In this document: positions 62,236 through 64,000 of the stretch, piece by piece | How the letters are laid out: every line of letters starts with the position of its first letter | Position numbering within the stretch: the first letter of the stretch is position 1 | Made by a program: the position numbers and the translations under genes | NCBI GenBank assembly: GCA_902805615.1 | Contig: CADCTQ010000001.1 | Span: 26,598 to 90,597 of the forward strand | Origin: an uncultured Cytophagales bacterium | GTDB lineage: Bacteria; Bacteroidota; Bacteroidia; Cytophagales; 172606-1 | DNA length: 64,000 bases | Reading direction: 5' to 3' | Notes under the pieces: generated by a model | What the model was told of the DNA's origin: nothing | Databases searched by the model: none | The model's input: the letters and a program-made list of their open reading frames with translations, nothing else

Positions 62236-62503
62236 AGACGGCAGACCGGACATAAAGGAGACGGGAGACCGCAGGAAGGGAGACCGGAGGAGGCGTGCCC
62301 AGGCAACGCGGAAAATAGTGGGCAGTGCGAATGGATCGGGGTAAAGGAGAAGGAAAAAAGGGGGCTGGTGTACTTACGCATTCTGCTCTCTCTCTTTTCC
62401 CGTTTCGTCACGAGCCCGTACCGCATCCCCGCCCGGGTTCCGGTACGCCTCCTCCGGTCTCCGGTCTCCCGTCTCCGTTCGTTCCGGTCTGCCGTCTCCT
62501 TTA
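62236..62503. repeat. Large imperfect inverted repeat (GGAGACGGCAGACC arms)
   Basis: Left arm 62236-62300 and right arm 62441-62503 are inverted, imperfect copies: GGAGACGGCAGACCGGA, GGAGACGGGAGACC and GAGACCGGAGGAGGCGT appear in the left arm and their inverse in the right. It lies between the ECF sigma stop (62505) and the FecR start (62069), so it would fold in the transcript between them. Confidence 0.8.
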
Positions 62504-62504
62504 T

Positions 62505-63104
62505 TTATTTTCCCAGCAGCAGCAGGAGCAGTGCGGTGAGGACTTTGGGGGCGTTGTGCTTGAGGGTTTCGAGGGCTTTGGACACCAGGTTGTACACCGA
62601 GCGGAGTTCCAGTTGCATGACGCGGGCCACTTCGTCGTAGGAGAGGCATTCGAAGAATTTGAGGTAGACGGCTTCCCGCTGCCGGCGGGAGAGTTTGCCG
62701 ATGGCCTGTTCCAGGTACTGCTGCTGCTCCCGCGAGGTCTGGTCGTTGATCAGGCACGTTTCGGGGGAAAGGCTGATTTCGAATTCGTATTCTTCGGGAA
62801 ACGTTTCGGCGGGCCGCCGGGCGGCCGTCTGCCGGAGGCGGATGATGCGGTTGCGCAGGGCCGCAAAGAGGTAATACTTGGGCGAATCGGTCGGGCCAAG
62901 CCCTTCCCGCTTTTTCCACAGGTCCACGAACAAGTCCTGGATGCAGTCTTCCACCTGGTCGGCGTCGGGCGTGAATTTGCGGCCGTAGCCGTACAGGGCA
63001 CGCACGTGGGCATTGTACAATGCCGTGAATGCCTCCAGGCTGCCGGCCCGGAATTCGTCCCACAGTGCGGCTTCTGTTGCCCCTTGCCGAACCACTTTTT
63101 TCAT
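62505..63104 (-). CDS. ECF sigma factor (SusCD/FecR-linked)
   Basis: 199 residues: region 2 (FRAGSLEAFTALYNAHVRAL, DADQVEDCIQDLFVDLWKKR) and region 4 (IGKLSRRQREAVYLKFFECL, SYDEVARVMQLELRSVYNLV), of the type found with SusC-STN/FecR systems for polysaccharide use. It should recruit RNA polymerase to the SusCD promoter when FecR is activated. Gene order is sigma, FecR, SusC, SusD on one strand. The downstream large inverted repeat may modulate read-through. Confidence 0.94.
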   Translation of the reverse strand: MKKVVRQGATEAALWDEFRAGSLEAFTALYNAHVRALYGYGRKFTPDADQVEDCIQDLFVDLWKKREGLGPTDSPKYYLFAALRNRIIRLRQTAARRPAETFPEEYEFEISLSPETCLINDQTSREQQQYLEQAIGKLSRRQREAVYLKFFECLSYDEVARVMQLELRSVYNLVSKALETLKHNAPKVLTALLLLLLGK

Positions 63105-63311
63105 TCGGTATAACCAGTAATCATCCTGTACGCTGCCAAAAGGGTATTAGTATAATTATACAAAATATTTCGATTATATAAGATTTTTATTTTACCGCCA
63201 AGCCCCTGGATTGTCATAAAAATATTATCCCGAAAATAGTCCCCGTCCATTGCCTGCTTCGGGGGAAGTGTGTATAATCCGTTTTCAAACCGCTTATCCA
63301 TCCGAGTGACC

Positions 63312-63770
63312 ATGCCCACATTCCGCGTTCTTTTCGCATCCGCCCTGCTGCTGTCGGCTGCCGTTGCCGCAAGCGCCCAGCCGCCGCGGGGCCGCCAGGT
63401 CATCAAAACCGACGGGGCCCCCGTACCCACGGCCCCGTACAGCCAGGCCGTACGGGCCAACGGCTTCGTGTTCGTGGCCGGCCAGGTGGGTCTCGACCCC
63501 AAGACCCGCCAACTCGTGCCGGGCGGCTTCGAGCCGGAGGCCGTGCAGGTGATGAAAAACATCGAGGCCATCCTGGCGGCGGCCGGCCTGGGCTTTGCCG
63601 ACGTGGTCAACACCACCATTTACCTCAAAGATGTAGCCAACTTCGCGAAGGTGAACGAGATTTACGGCCGCTACTTCACCGGCGACTTCCCGGCCCGCAC
63701 CACCGTGGGCGTGGCCGCCCTGCCCGGCAACGCCAGCGTGGAGATTGCCGTGGTGGCCGCGGCCCGGTAA
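63312..63770 (+). CDS. Secreted RidA/YjgF-family protein
   Basis: 152 residues. A signal peptide (LLLSAAVAASAQ) precedes a RidA domain: GAPVPTAPYSQAVRANGFVFV, GQVGLDPKTRQLVPGGFEPE, TIYLKDVANFAKVNEIYGRY and FPARTTVGVAALPGNASVEI. The FPARTTVGV segment carries the active-site Arg of true RidA enzymes, unlike the RidA at 43702. Export is unusual for the family but common in Bacteroidota. ATG 63312 is chosen for the signal peptide. Confidence 0.9.
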   Translation: MPTFRVLFASALLLSAAVAASAQPPRGRQVIKTDGAPVPTAPYSQAVRANGFVFVAGQVGLDPKTRQLVPGGFEPEAVQVMKNIEAILAAAGLGFADVVNTTIYLKDVANFAKVNEIYGRYFTGDFPARTTVGVAALPGNASVEIAVVAAAR

Positions 63771-63877
63771 TCGGCTTTTCTGCGTTTATTGCAAATCTTT
63801 TCGGCCGATAACGTGTTCTCCAAGGGGAATCACCCGCTTTATTGCCATTATCTTTGCCCGGCACTGCCAACCTGTCC

Positions 63878-64000
63878 ATGCTTACCGACCACCTCCGTAC
63901 CCTGGCTTCGCAACTGAAAGGCGAACTGCACTTCGACTCCACCATGCGTACCCTGTACGCCACGGATGCCTCGGCCTACCGGGAAATGCCCCTGGCCGTA
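63878..64000 (+). CDS. FAD-linked oxidase (D-lactate/glycolate dehydrogenase type), partial
   Basis: The first 41 codons only; the gene runs off the window. MLTDHLRTLASQLKGELHFD followed by STMRTLYATDASAYREMPLAV matches the start of large FAD-binding plus Fe-S oxidoreductases of the Dld/GlcD type (about 970 residues in related bacteria). Confidence 0.8.
   Translation, partial: MLTDHLRTLASQLKGELHFDSTMRTLYATDASAYREMPLAV

Overview
The window looks like a chromosomal segment of a GC-rich Bacteroidota bacterium, most probably order Cytophagales (Spirosoma/Larkinella-like). The evidence is a SusC/SusD pair with an ECF sigma/FecR signalling pair, several secreted proteins with C-terminal type IX secretion (T9SS) sorting domains, Bacteroidota-style lipoprotein signals, and many small oxidoreductase and AraC/HxlR/Crp-type regulatory genes. 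Genus cannot be fixed from the sequence alone.

Layout. 1-9 kb: secreted GDSL hydrolase/ricin-lectin protein, a complete IS3-family element, an M29 aminopeptidase and a 1346-residue NHL-repeat T9SS protein. 9.5-25 kb: YceI protein, amidase, an SDR/SnoaL/SnoaL group, a histidine kinase, a five-GAF sigma-54 activator, a Crp/Fnr regulator and another SDR, mixed with many gene remnants (transposase, kinase, ene-reductase, HxlR, pirin, FMN reductase). 25-38 kb: glycosyltransferase, ScyD/E-like lipoprotein, MsrA, a large sugar-dehydrogenase-like T9SS protein, a four-helix-bundle membrane sensor, GH51 arabinofuranosidase and a TPR lipoprotein. 39-40 kb: tRNA cluster (Leu-UAA, Leu-CAA, an unusual UAG-anticodon tRNA, a degenerate tRNA-like sequence, Cys-GCA). 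40-49 kb: broken AraC gene, NTF2-like and membrane proteins, ECF sigma plus partner, RidA, PPOX-like protein, AraC regulator and two tandem alpha/beta hydrolases. 49-63 kb: two paralogous GntR regulators with a shared promoter motif, genes resembling D-apionate oxidoisomerase (apnO) and D-apionate lactonase (apnL), then convergently SusD, SusC, FecR and ECF sigma. The window ends with a secreted RidA protein and the start of an FAD-linked oxidase.

The most striking non-coding content is a family of four short non-autonomous transposon-like elements (330-413 bp). They share the terminal inverted repeat GTAYGTGATTAGCG (slightly variable), have 8-bp target duplications that can be read exactly at all four sites, and carry a near-identical core with two hairpins. 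One copy interrupts a regulator gene: removing the element and one duplication restores the reading frame. Two other copies sit inside strong palindromes. A second, unrelated 149-bp inverted-repeat element occurs twice.

Functionally, the right-hand 13 kb reads as a carbohydrate module: outer-membrane glycan uptake (SusCD) under sigma/anti-sigma control next to a probable branched-sugar-acid (apionate) branch under GntR control. The left and middle parts read as an accessory region with heavy gene decay.
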